In this document: positions 50,076 through 63,200 of the stretch, one piece after another
Layout: the number at the start of each line of letters is the position of its first letter
Numbering within the stretch: position 1 is the stretch's first letter
Source of the DNA: Hippasteria phrygiana
Lineage: Eukaryota > Echinodermata > Asteroidea > Valvatida > Goniasteridae
Direction of reading: 5' to 3'
Assembly: GCA_037893225.1 (NCBI GenBank)
Contig: JAZGUH010000539.1
Location: forward strand, 248,001 to 312,000
Length of the DNA stretch: 64,000 nt
The notes under the pieces: model-generated
What the model was told of the DNA's origin: nothing
What the model saw: the letters and a program-made list of their open reading frames with translations, nothing else
The model's database searches: none
Program-made: the position numbers and the translations under genes

Positions 50076-53000
50076 GTTAACTCTAAGAAGCCGCCGATAA
50101 TTGCAACATGTAGCGCCAGATCTAAGCTATCCATACATGTCAAAATTACTGAATTTGGTTGATATTTCATGCAATTATGAATGAGTAAAGCAACTCCATA
50201 CCCCAGGGAATTTGACATGCATGGAGCAATAAATAGACGGTAACATGTACACAGATGTTGGCCGGAAAGAAAATAAACATTGCGAGGTTTGAATTTTCTC
50301 CACAAGTTTTAACTCTAAGAAGCCGCCGATAATTGCAACATGTAGCGCCAGATCTAAGCTATCCATACATGTCAAAATTACTGAATTTGGTTGATATTTC
50401 ATGCAATTATGAATGAGTAAAGCAAGTCATACCCCAGGGAATTTGACAGGCATGGAGCAATAAATAGAAGGTAATATGCACACAGATGTTGGCCGGAAAG
50501 AAAATAAACATTGCGAGGTTTGAATTTTCTACAGAAGTTTTAACTCTAGGAAGCCGCCGATGATTGCAACATGTAGCGCCAGATCTAAGCTATCCATACA
50601 TGTAAAAAATACTGCATTTGGTTGATATTTCATGCAATTATGAATGAATAAAGCAAGTCCATACCCCAGGGAATTTGACAGGCATGGAGCAATAAATAAA
50701 AGGTAATCTGCACACAGATGGTGACCGGAAAGAAAATAAACATTGCGAGGTTTGAATTTTCTCCACAAGTTTTAAATCTAGGAAGCCGCCGATGATTGCA
50801 ACATGTAGCGCCAGATCTAAGCTATCCATACATGTCAAAATTACTGCATTTGGTTGATATTTCATGCAATTATGAATGAGTAAAGCAAGTCCATACCCCA
50901 GGGAATTTGACAGGCATGGAGCAATAAATAAAAGGTAATCTGCACACAGATGGTGGCCGGGAAGAAAATAAACATTGCGAGGTTTGAATTTTCTCCACAA
51001 GTGTTAACTCTAAGAAGCCGCCGATAATTGCAACATGTAGCGCCAGATCTAAGCTATCCATACATGTCAAAATTACTGAATTTGGTTGATATTTCATGCA
51101 ATTATGAATGAGTAAAGCAACTCCATACCCCAGGGAATTTGACATGCATGGAGCAATAAATAGACGGTAACATGTACACAGATGTTGGCCGGAAAGAAAA
51201 TAAACATTGCGAGGTTTGAATTTTCTCCACAAGTTTTAACTCTAAGAAGCCGCCGATAATTGCAACATGTAGCGCCAGATCTAAGCTATCCATACATGTC
51301 AAAATTACTGAATTTGGTTGATATTTCATGCAATTATGAATGAGTAAAGCAAGTCCATACCCCAGGGAATTTGACAGGCATGGAGCAATAAATAAAAGGT
51401 AATCTGCACACAGATGGTGGCCGGAAAGAAAATAAACATTGCGAGGTTTGAATTTTCTCCACAAGTTTTAAATCTAGGAAGCCGCCGATGATTGCAACAT
51501 GTAGCGCCAGATCTAAGCTATCCATACATGTCAAAATTACTGCATTTGGTTGATATTTCATGCAATTATGAATGAGTAAAGCAAGTCCATACCCCAGGGA
51601 ATTTGACAGGCATGGAGCAATAAATAAAAGTTAATCTGCACACAGATGGTGGCCGGGAAGAAAATAAACATTGCGAGGTTTGAATTTTCTCCACAAGTGT
51701 TAACTCTAAGAAGCCGCCGATAATTGCAACATGTAGCGCCAGATCTAAGCTATCCATACATGTCAAAATTACTGAATTTGGTTGATATTTCATGCAATTA
51801 TGAATGAGTAAAGCAACTCCATACCCCAGGGAATTTGACATGCATGGAGCAATAAATAGACGGTAACATGTACACAGATGTTGGCCGGAAAGAAAATAAA
51901 CATTGCGAGGTTTGAATTTTCTCCACAAGTTTTAACTCTAAGAAGCCGCCGATAATTGCAACATGTAGCGCCAGATCTAAGCTATCCATACGTGTCAAAA
52001 TTACTAAATTTGGTTGATATTTCATGCAATTATGAATGAGTAAAGCAAGTCCATACCCCAGGGAATTTGACAGGCATGGAGCAATAAATAAAAGGTAATC
52101 TGCACACAGATGGTGGCCGGAAAGAAAATAAACATTGCGAGGTTTGAATTTTCTCCACAAGTTTTAAATCTAGGAAGCCGCCGATGATTCCAACATCTAG
52201 CGCCAGATCTAAGCTATCCATACATGTCAAAATTACTGCATTTGGTTGATATTTCATGCAATTATGAATGAGTAAAGCAAGTCCATACCCCAGGGAATTT
52301 GACAGGCATGGAGCAATAAATAAAAGGTAATCTGCACACAGATGGTGGCCGGGAAGAAAATAAACATTGCGAGGTTTGAATTTTCTCCACAAGTGTTAAC
52401 TCTAAGAAGCCGCCGATAATTGCAACATGTAGCGCCAGATCTAAGCTATCCATACATGTCAAAATTACTGCATTTGGTTGATATTTCATGCAATTATGAA
52501 TGAGTAAAGCAAGTCCATACCCCAGGGAATTTGACAGGCATGGAGCAATAAATAAAAGGTAATCTGCACACAGATGGTGGCCGGGAAGAAAATAAACATT
52601 GCGAGGTTTGAATTTTCTCCACAAGTGTTAACTCTAAGAAGCCGCCGATAATTGCAACATGTAGCGCCAGATCTAAGCTATCCATACATGTCAAAATTAC
52701 TGAATTTGGTTGATATTTCATGTAATTATGAATGAGTAAAGCAAGTCCATACCCCAGGGAATTTGACAGGCATGGAGCAATAAATAGAAGGTAATATGCA
52801 CACAGATGTTGGCCGGAAAGAAAATAGACATTGCGAGGTTTGAATTTTCTCCACACGTTTTAACTCTAAGAAGCCGCCGATAATTGCAACATGTAGCGCC
52901 AGATCTAAGCTATCCATACATGTCAAAATTACTGCATTTGGTTGATATTTCATGCAATTATGAATGAGTAAAGCAAGTCCATACCCCAGGGAATTTGACA

Positions 53001-53554
53001 GGCATGGAGCAATAAATAAAAGGTAATCTGCACACAGATGTTGGCCGGGAAGAAAATAAACATTGCGAGGTTTGAATTTTCTCCACAAGTGTTAACTCTA
53101 AGAAGCCGCCGATGATTGCAACATGTAGCGCCAGATCTAAGCTATCCATACATGTCAAAATTACTGAATTTGGTTGATATTTCATGTAATTATGAATGAG
53201 TAAAGCAAGTCCATACCCCAGGGAATTTGACAGGCATGGAGCAATAAATAAAAGGTAATCTGCACACAGATGGTGGCCGGAAAGAAAATAAACATTGCGA
53301 GGTTTGAATTTTCTCCACAAGTTTTAAATCTAGGAAGCCGCCGATGATTGCAACATGTAGCGCCAGATCTAAGCTATCCATACATGTCAGAATTACTGCA
53401 TTTGGTTGATATTTCATGCAATTATGAATGAGTAAAGCAAGTCCATACCCCAGGGAATTTGACAGGCATGGAGCAATAAATAAAAGGTAATCTGCACACA
53501 GATGGTGGCCGGGAAGAAAATAAACATTGCGAGGTTTGAATTTTCTCCACAAGT
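50076..53554. repeat. 15-monomer HOR unit, domain V (3479 bp)
   Basis: String D-I-J-B-D-E-B-D-A-C-F-G-h-K-L, 15 x 232 minus 1. It joins the 10-mer string to a domain IV tail F-G-h-K-L. Private GGTGACC is at 50724. Confidence 0.87.
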
Positions 53555-56337
53555 GTTAACTCTAAGAAGCCGCCGATAATTGCAACATGTAGCGCCAGAT
53601 CTAAGCTATCCATACATGTCAAAATTACTGAATTTGGTTGATATTTCATGCAATTATGAATGAGTAAAGCAACTCCATACCCCAGGGAATTTGACATGCA
53701 TGGAGCAATAAATAGACGGTAACATGTACACAGATGTTGGCCGGAAAGAAAATAAACATTGCGAGGTTTGAATTTTCTCCACAAGTTTTAACTCTAAGAA
53801 GCCGCCGATAATTGCAACATGTAGCGCCAGATCTAAGCTATCCATACATGTCAAAATTACTGAATTTGGTTGATATTTCATGCAATTATGAATGAGTAAA
53901 GCAAGTCATACCCCAGGGAATTTGACAGGCATGGAGCAATAAATAGAAGGTAATATGCACACAGATGTTGGCCGGAAAGAAAATAAACATTGCGAGGTTT
54001 GAATTTTCTACAGAAGTTTTAACTCTAGGAAGCCGCCGATGATTGCAACATGTAGCGCCAGATCTAAGCTATCCATACATGTAAAAAATACTGCATTTGG
54101 TTGATATTTCATGCAATTATGAATGAATAAAGCAAGTCCATACCCCAGGGAATTTGACAGGCATGGAGCAATAAATAAAAGGTAATCTGCACACAGATGG
54201 TGGCCGGAAAGAAAATAAACATTGCGAGGTTTGAATTTTCTCCACAAGTTTTAAATCTAGGAAGCCGCCGATGATTGCAACATGTAGCGCCAGATCTAAG
54301 CTATCCATACATGTCAAAATTACTGCATTTGGTTGATATTTCATGCAATTATGAATGAGTAAAGCAAGTCCATACCCCAGGGAATTTGACAGGCATGGAG
54401 CAATAAATAAAAGGTAATCTGCACACAGATGGTGGCCGGGAAGAAAATAAACATTGCGAGGTTTGAATTTTCTCCACAAGTGTTAACTCTAAGAAGCCGC
54501 CGATAATTGCAACATGTAGCGCCAGATCTAAGCTATCCATACATGTCAAAATTACTGAATTTGGTTGATATTTCATGCAATTATGAATGAGTAAAGCAAC
54601 TCCATACCCCAGGGAATTTGACATGCATGGAGCAATAAATAGACGGTAACATGTACACAGATGTTGGCCGGAAAGAAAATAAACATTGCGAGGTTTGAAT
54701 TTTCTCCACAAGTTTTAACTCTAAGAAGCCGCCGATAATTGCAACATGTAGCGCCAGATCTAAGCTATCCATACATGTCAAAATTACTGAATTTGGTTGA
54801 TATTTCATGCAATTATGAATGAGTAAAGCAAGTCCATACCCCAGGGAATTTGACAGGCATGGAGCAATAAATAAAAGGTAATCTGCACAGAGATGGTGGC
54901 CGGAAAGAAAATAAACATTGCGAGGTTTGAATTTTCTCCACAAGTTTTAAATCTAGGAAGCCGCCGATGATTGCAACATGTAGCGCCAGATCTAAGCTAT
55001 CCATACATGTCAAAATTACTGCATTTGGTTGATATTTCATGCAATTATGAATGAGTAAAGCAAGTCCATACCCCAGGGAATTTGACAGGCATGGAGCAAT
55101 AAATAAAAGGTAATCTGCACACAGATGGTGGCCGGGAAGAAAATAAACATTGCGAGGTTTGAATTTTCTCCACAAGTGTTAACTCTAAGAAGCCGCCGAT
55201 AATTGCAACATGTAGCGCCAGATCTAAGCTATCCATACATGTCAAAATTACTGCATTTGGTTGATATTTCATGCAATTATGAATGAGTAAAGCAAGTCCA
55301 TACCCCAGGGAATTTGACAGGCATGGAGCAATAAATAAAAGGTAATCTGCACACAGATGGTGGCCGGGAAGAAAATAAACATTGCGAGGTTTGAATTGTC
55401 TCCACAAGTGTTAACTCTAAGAAGCCGCCGATAATTGCAACATGTAGCGCCAGATCTAAGCTATCCATACATGTCAAAATTACTGAATTTGGTTGATATT
55501 TCATGTAATTATGAATGAGTAAAGCAAGTCCATACCCCAGGGAATTTGACAGGCATGGAGCAATAAATAGAAGGTAATATGCACACAGATGTTGGCCGGA
55601 AAGAAAATAGACATTGCGAGGTTTGAATTTTCTCCACACGTTTTAACTCTAAGAAGCCGCCGATAATTGCAACATGTAGCGCCAGATCTAAGCTATCCGT
55701 ACATGTCAAAATTACTGCATTTGGTTGATATTTCATGCAATTATGAATGAGTAAAGCAAGTCCATACCCCAGGGAATTTGACAGGCATGGAGCAATAAAT
55801 AAAAGGTAATCTGCACACAGATGTTGGCCGGGAAGAAAATAAACATTGCGAGGTTTGAATTTTCTCCACAAGTGTTAACTCTAAGAAGCCGCCGATGATT
55901 GCAACATGTAGCGCCAGATCTAAGCTATCCATACATGTCAAAATTACTGAATTTGGTTGATATTTCATGTAATTATGAATGAGTAAAGCAAGTCCATACC
56001 CCAGGGAATTTGACAGGCATGGAGCAATAAATAAAAGGTAATCTGCACACAGATGGTGGCCGGAAAGAAAATAAACATTGCGAGGTTTGAATTTTCTCCA
56101 CAAGTTTTAAATCTAGGAAGCCGCCGATGATTGCAACATGTAGCGCCAGATCTAAGCTATCCATACATGTCAGAATTACTGCATTTGGTTGATATTTCAT
56201 GCAATTATGAATGAGTAAAGCAAGTCCATACCCCAGGGAATTTGACAGGCATGGAGCAATAAATAAAAGGTAATCTGCACACAGATGGTGGCCGGGAAGA
56301 AAATAAACATTGCGAGGTTTGAATTTTCTCCACAAGT
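53555..56337. repeat. 12-monomer HOR unit, domain V (2783 bp)
   Basis: String D-I-J-B-D-E-B-F-G-h-K-L, 12 x 232 minus 1. It lacks the third D, A and C. It holds several singleton changes: GCACAGAGA (54890), GAATTGTC (55398) and ATCCGTAC (55699). M of domain VI follows. Confidence 0.87.
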
Positions 56338-56570
56338 TTTACCTCTAAGAAGCCGCCGATAATTGCAACGTGTAGCGCCAGATCTAAGCTATCCATACAT
56401 GTCAAAATTACTAAATTTGGTTGATATTTCATGCAATTATGAATGAGTAAAGCAAGTCCATACCCCAGGGGAATTTGACATGCATGGAGCAATAAATAGA
56501 CGGTAACATGTACACAGATGTTAGCCGGAAAGAAAATAAACATTGCGAGGTTTGAATTTTCTCCACAAGT
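56338..56570. repeat. Monomer class M, 233 bp (TTTACCTC, GGGG insertion)
   Basis: C5 (TTTACCTC), G33 (AACGTGTAG), AA at 76-77, one extra G (CCAGGGGAAT, 56468-56471), a D-like ATGCAT/TAGACGG/AACATGTAC back and GTTAGCC. Copies are at 58658 and 60282; the 8 bases at 63993-64000 begin a fourth. Confidence 0.9.
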
Positions 56571-56801
56571 TTTAACTCTGGGAAGCCGCCGATGATTGCA
56601 ACATGTAGCGCCCGATCTAAGCTATCCATACATGTCAAAATTACTGTATTTGGTTGATATTTCATGCAATTATGAATGAGTTAAGCAAGTCATACTCCAG
56701 GGAATTTGACAGGCATGGAGCAATAAATAAAAGGTAATCTGCACACAGATGGTGGCCGGGAAGAAAATAAACATTGCGAGGTTTGAATTTTCTCCACAAG
56801 T
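56571..56801. repeat. Monomer class N, 231 bp (ACTCTGGG, GTATTTGG, GAGTTAAGC)
   Basis: ACTCTGGGAAG start, GATGATTGC, GT at 76-77, T112 (GAGTTAAGC), one missing C (GTCATAC) and a CCGGGAAG tail. Copies are at 58891 and 60515. This copy alone has CGATCT at 56613, losing the BglII site, and CATACTCC rather than CATACCCC. Confidence 0.88.
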
Positions 56802-57033
56802 TTTAAATCTAGGAAGCCGCCGATGATTGCAACATGTAGCGCAAGATCTAAGCTATCCATACATGTCAGAATTACTGCATTTGGTTGATATTTCATGCAA
56901 TTATGAATGAGTAAAGCAAGTCCATACCCCAGGGAATTTGACAGGCATGGAGCAATAAATAAAAGGTAATCTGCACACAGATGGTGGCCGGGAAGAAAAT
57001 AAACATTGCGAGGTTTGAATTTTCTCCACAAGT
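56802..57033. repeat. Monomer class O (L with GCGCAAGATC)
   Basis: A class L body with A42 (GCGCAAGATC), always after N. Copies are at 59122, 60746 and 62137. AGATCT is intact. Confidence 0.85.
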
Positions 57034-57265
57034 GTTAACTCTAAGAAGCCGCCGAAAATTGCAACATGTAGCGCCAGATCTAAGCTATCCATACGTGTCA
57101 AAATTACTAAATTTGGTTGATATTTCATGCAATTATGAATGAGTAAAGCAAGTCCATACCCCAGGGAATTTGACAGGCATGGAGCAATAAATAAAAGGTA
57201 ATCTGCACACAGATGGTGGCCGGAAAGAAAATAAACATTGCGAGGTTTGAATTTTCTCCACAAGT
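57034..57265. repeat. Monomer class P (A with GAAAATTGC)
   Basis: Class A diagnostics (ACGTG, CTAAATTT) plus A23 (CCGAAAATTGC). It sits between O and C in all domain VI units: 59354, 60978 and 62369. The 59354 copy has CCCCATGG (NcoI site at 59481-59486). Confidence 0.87.
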
Positions 57266-58657
57266 TTTAAATCTAGGAAGCCGCCGATGATTCCAACATC
57301 TAGCGCCAGATCTAAGCTATCCATACATGTCAAAATTACTGCATTTGGTTGATATTTCATGCAATTATGAATGAGTAAAGCAAGTCCATACCCCAGGGAA
57401 TTTGACAGGCATGGAGCAATAAATAAAAGGTAATCTGCACACAGATGGTGGCCGGGAAGAAAATAAACATTGCGAGGTTTGAATTTTCTCCACAAGTGTT
57501 AACTCTAAGAAGCCGCCGATAATTGCAACATGTAGCGCCAGATCTAAGCTATCCATACATGTCAAAATTACTGCATTTGGTTGATATTTCATGCAATTAT
57601 GAATGAGTAAAGCAAGTCCATACCCCAGGGAATTTGACAGGCATGGAGCAATAAATAAAAGGTAATCTGCACACAGATGGTGGCCGGGAAGAAAATAAAC
57701 ATTGCGAGGTTTGAATTTTCTCCACAAGTGTTAACTCTAAGAAGCCGCCGATAATTGCAACATGTAGCGCCAGATCTAAGCTATCCATACATGTCAAAAT
57801 TACTGAATTTGGTTGATATTTCATGTAATTATGAATGAGTAAAGCAAGTCCATACCCCAGGGAATTTGACAGGCATGGAGCAATAAATAGAAGGTAATAT
57901 GCACACAGATGTTGGCCGGAAAGAAAATAGACATTGCGAGGTTTGAATTTTCTCCACACGTTTTAACTCTAAGAAGCCGCCGATAATTGCAACATGTAGC
58001 GCCAGATCTAAGCTATCCATACATGTCAAAATTACTGCATTTGGTTGATATTTCATGCAATTATGAATGAGTAAAGCAAGTCCATACCCCAGGGAATTTG
58101 ACAGGCATGGAGCAATAAATAAAAGGTAATCTGCACACAGATGTTGGCCGGGAAGAAAATAAACATTGCGAGGTTTGAATTTTCTCCACAAGTGTTAACT
58201 CTAAGAAGCCGCCGATGATTGCAACATGTAGCGCCAGATCTAAGCTATCCATACATGTCAAAATTACTGAATTTGGTTGATATTTCATGTAATTATGAAT
58301 GAGTAAAGCAAGTCCATACCCCAGGGAATTTGACAGGCATGGAGCAATAAATAAAAGGTAATCTGCACACAGATGGTGGCCGGAAAGAAAATAAACATTG
58401 CGAGGTTTGAATTTTCTCCACAAGTTTTAAATCTAGGAAGCCGCCGATGATTGCAACATGTAGCGCCAGATCTAAGCTATCCATACATGTCAGAATTACT
58501 GCATTTGGTTGATATTTCATGCAATTATGAATGAGTAAAGCAAGTCCATACCCCAGGGAATTTGACAGGCATGGAGCAATAAATAAAAGGTAATCTGCAC
58601 ACAGATGGTGGCCGGGAAGAAAATAAACATTGCGAGGTTTGAATTTTCTCCACAAGT

Positions 58658-60281
58658 TTTACCTCTAAGAAGCCGCCGATAATTGCAACGTGTAGCGCCA
58701 GATCTAAGCTATCCATACATGTCAAAATTACTAAATTTGGTTGATATTTCATGCAATTATGAATGAGTAAAGCAAGTCCATACCCCAGGGGAATTTGACA
58801 TGCATGGAGCAATAAATAGACGGTAACATGTACACAGATGTTAGCCGGAAAGAAAATAAACATTGCGAGGTTTGAATTTTCTCCACAAGTTTTAACTCTG
58901 GGAAGCCGCCGATGATTGCAACATGTAGCGCCAGATCTAAGCTATCCATACATGTCAAAATTACTGTATTTGGTTGATATTTCATGCAATTATGAATGAG
59001 TTAAGCAAGTCATACCCCAGGGAATTTGACAGGCATGGAGCAATAAATAAAAGGTAATCTGCACACAGATGGTGGCCGGGAAGAAAATAAACATTGCGAG
59101 GTTTGAATTTTCTCCACAAGTTTTAAATCTAGGAAGCCGCCGATGATTGCAACATGTAGCGCAAGATCTAAGCTATCCATACATGTCAGAATTACTGCAT
59201 TTGGTTGATATTTCATGCAATTATGAATGAGTAAAGCAAGTCCATACCCCAGGGAATTTGACAGGCATGGAGCAATAAATAAAAGGTAATCTGCACACAG
59301 ATGGTGGCCGGGAAGAAAATAAACATTGCGAGGTTTGAATTTTCTCCACAAGTGTTAACTCTAAGAAGCCGCCGAAAATTGCAACATGTAGCGCCAGATC
59401 TAAGCTATCCATACGTGTCAAAATTACTAAATTTGGTTGATATTTCATGCAATTATGAATGAGTAAAGCAAGTCCATACCCCATGGAATTTGACAGGCAT
59501 GGAGCAATAAATAAAAGGTAATCTGCACACAGATGGTGGCCGGAAAGAAAATAAACATTGCGAGGTTTGAATTTTCTCCACAAGTTTTAAATCTAGGAAG
59601 CCGCCGATGATTCCAACATCTAGCGCCAGATCTAAGCTATCCATACATGTCAAAATTACTGCATTTGGTTGATATTTCATGCAATTATGAATGAGTAAAG
59701 CAAGTCCATACCCCAGGGAATTTGACAGGCATGGAGCAATAAATAAAAGGTAATCTGCACACAGATGTTGGCCGGGAAGAAAATAAACATTGCGAGGTTT
59801 GAATTTTCTCCACAAGTGTTAACTCTAAGAAGCCGCCGATGATTGCAACATGTAGCGCCAGATCTAAGCTATCCATACATGTCAAAATTACTGAATTTGG
59901 TTGATATTTCATGTAATTATGAATGAGTAAAGCAAGTCCATACCCCAGGGAATTTGACAGGCATGGAGCAATAAATAAAAGGTAATCTGCACACAGATGG
60001 TGGCCGGAAAGAAAATAAACATTGCGAGGTTTGAATTTTCTCCACAAGTTTTAAATCTAGGAAGCCGCCGATGATTGCAACATGTAGCGCCAGATCTAAG
60101 CTATCCATACATGTCAGAATTACTGCATTTGGTTGATATTTCATGCAATTATGAATGAGTAAAGCAAGTCCATACCCCAGGGAATTTGACAGGCATGGAG
60201 CAATAAATAAAAGGTAATCTGCACACAGATGGTGGCCGGGAAGAAAATAAACATTGCGAGGTTTGAATTTTCTCCACAAGT
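58658..60281. repeat. 7-monomer HOR unit, domain VI (1624 bp)
   Basis: String M-N-O-P-(C/h)-K-L. Monomer 59586 has a C front (GATTCC, ACATCT) and an h back (GTTGG, CCGGG). F, G and one h are missing, a three-monomer contraction by one crossover. Confidence 0.87.
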
Positions 60282-63200
60282 TTTACCTCTAAGAAGCCGC
60301 CGATAATTGCAACGTGTAGCGCCAGATCTAAGCTATCCATACATGTCAAAATTACTAAATTTGGTTGATATTTCATGCAATTATGAATGAGTAAAGCAAG
60401 TCCATACCCCAGGGGAATTTGACATGCATGGAGCAATAAATAGACGGTAACATGTACACAGATGTTAGCCGGAAAGAAAATAAACATTGCGAGGTTTGAA
60501 TTTTCTCCACAAGTTTTAACTCTGGGAAGCCGCCGATGATTGCAACATGTAGCGCCAGATCTAAGCTATCCATACATGTCAAAATTACTGTATTTGGTTG
60601 ATATTTCATGCAATTATGAATGAGTTAAGCAAGTCATACCCCAGGGAATTTGACAGGCATGGAGCAATAAATAAAAGGTAATCTGCACACAGATGGTGGC
60701 CGGGAAGAAAATAAACATTGCGAGGTTTGAATTTTCTCCACAAGTTTTAAATCTAGGAAGCCGCCGATGATTGCAACATGTAGCGCAAGATCTAAGCTAT
60801 CCATACATGTCAGAATTACTGCATTTGGTTGATATTTCATGCAATTATGAATGAGTAAAGCAAGTCCATACCCCAGGGAATTTGACAGGCATGGAGCAAT
60901 AAATAAAAGGTAATCTGCACACAGATGGTGGCCGGGAAGAAAATAAACATTGCGAGGTTTGAATTTTCTCCACAAGTGTTAACTCTAAGAAGCCGCCGAA
61001 AATTGCAACATGTAGCGCCAGATCTAAGCTATCCATACGTGTCAAAATTACTAAATTTGGTTGATATTTCATGCAATTATGAATGAGTAAAGCAAGTCCA
61101 TACCCCAGGGAATTTGACAGGCATGGAGCAATAAATAAAAGGTAATCTGCACACAGATGGTGGCCGGAAAGAAAATAAACATTGCGAGGTTTGAATTTTC
61201 TCCACAAGTTTTAAATCTAGGAAGCCGCCGATGATTCCAACATCTAGCGCCAGATCTAAGCTATCCATACATGTCAAAATTACTGCATTTGGTTGATATT
61301 TCATGCAATTATGAATGAGTAAAGCAAGTCCATACCCCAGGGAATTTGACAGGCATGGAGCAATAAATAAAAGGTAATCTGCACACAGATGGTGGCCGGG
61401 AAGAAAATAAACATTGCGAGGTTTGAATTTTCTCCACAAGTGTTAACTCTAAGAAGCCGCCGATAATTGCAACATGTAGCGCCAGATCTAAGCTATCCAT
61501 ACATGTCAAAATTACTGCATTTGGTTGATATTTCATGCAATTATGAATGAGTAAAGCAAGTCCATACCCCAGGGAATTTGACAGGCATGGAGCAATAAAT
61601 AAAAGGTAATCTGCACACAGATGGTGGCCGGGAAGAAAATAAACATTGCGAGGTTTGAATTTTCTCCACAAGTGTTAACTCTAAGAAGCCGCCGATAATT
61701 GCAACATGTAGCGCCAGATCTAAGCTATCCATACATGTCAAAATTACTGAATTTGGTTGATATTTCATGTAATTATGAATGAGTAAAGCAAGTCCATACC
61801 CCAGGGAATTTGACAGGCATGGAGCAATAAATAGAAGGTAATATGCACACAGATGTTGGCCGGAAAGAAAATAGACATTGCGAGGTTTGAATTTTCTCCA
61901 CACGTTTTAACTCTAAGAAGCCGCCGATAATTGCAACATGTAGCGCCAGATCTAAGCTATCCATACATGTCAAAATTACTGCATTTGGTTGATATTTCAT
62001 GCAATTATGAATGAGTTAAGCAAGTCATACTCCAGGGAATTTGACAGGCATGGAGCAATAAATAAAAGGTAATCTGCACACAGATGGTGGCCGGGAAGAA
62101 AATAAACATTGCGAGGTTTGAATTTTCTCCACAAGTTTTAAATCTAGGAAGCCGCCGATGATTGCAACATGTAGCGCAAGATCTAAGCTATCCATACATG
62201 TCAGAATTACTGCATTTGGTTGATATTTCATGCAATTATGAATGAGTAAAGCAAGTCCATACCCCAGGGAATTTGACAGGCATGGAGCAATAAATAAAAG
62301 GTAATCTGCACACAGATGGTGGCCGGGAAGAAAATAAACATTGCGAGGTTTGAATTTTCTCCACAAGTGTTAACTCTAAGAAGCCGCCGAAAATTGCAAC
62401 ATGTAGCGCCAGATCTAAGCTATCCATACGTGTCAAAATTACTAAATTTGGTTGATATTTCATGCAATTATGAATGAGTAAAGCAAGTCCATACCCCAGG
62501 GAATTTGACAGGCATGGAGCAATAAATAAAAGGTAATCTGCACACAGATGGTGGCCGGAAAGAAAATAAACATTGCGAGGTTTGAATTTTCTCCACAAGT
62601 TTTAAATCTAGGAAGCCGCCGATGATTCCAACATCTAGCGCCAGATCTAAGCTATCCATACATGTCAAAATTACTGCATTTGGTTGATATTTCATGCAAT
62701 TATGAATGAGTAAAGCAAGTCCATACCCCAGGGAATTTGACAGGCATGGAGCAATAAATAAAAGGTAATCTGCACACAGATGGTGGCCGGGAAGAAAATA
62801 AACATTGCGAGGTTTGAATTTTCTCCACAAGTGTTAACTCTAAGAAGCCGCCGATAATTGCAACATGTAGCGCCAGATCTAAGCTATCCATACATGTCAA
62901 AATTACTGCATTTGGTTGATATTTCATGCAATTATGAATGAGTAAAGCAAGTCCATACCCCAGGGAATTTGACAGGCATGGAGCAATAAATAAAAGGTAA
63001 TCTGCACACAGATGGTGGCCGGGAAGAAAATAAACATTGCGAGGTTTGAATTTTCTCCACAAGTGTTAACTCTAAGAAGCCGCCGATAATTGCAACATGT
63101 AGCGCCAGATCTAAGCTATCCATACATGTCAAAATTACTGAATTTGGTTGATATTTCATGTAATTATGAATGAGTAAAGCAAGTCCATACCCCAGGGAAT

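Larger units (their letters stand above)
56338..58657. repeat. 10-monomer HOR unit, domain VI (2320 bp)
   Basis: String M-N-O-P-C-F-G-h-K-L. The 233-bp M and 231-bp N cancel in length. From C onward the string matches the domain IV/V series. Confidence 0.88.

Noticed and set aside
56205..56543. ATG-initiated 112-codon minus-strand frame in M monomers (also 58525-58863, 60149-60487)
   Set aside because: It exists only because the extra G at 56468-56471 joins two frames of the same repeat. No promoter, no non-repeat sequence and no recognisable domain.
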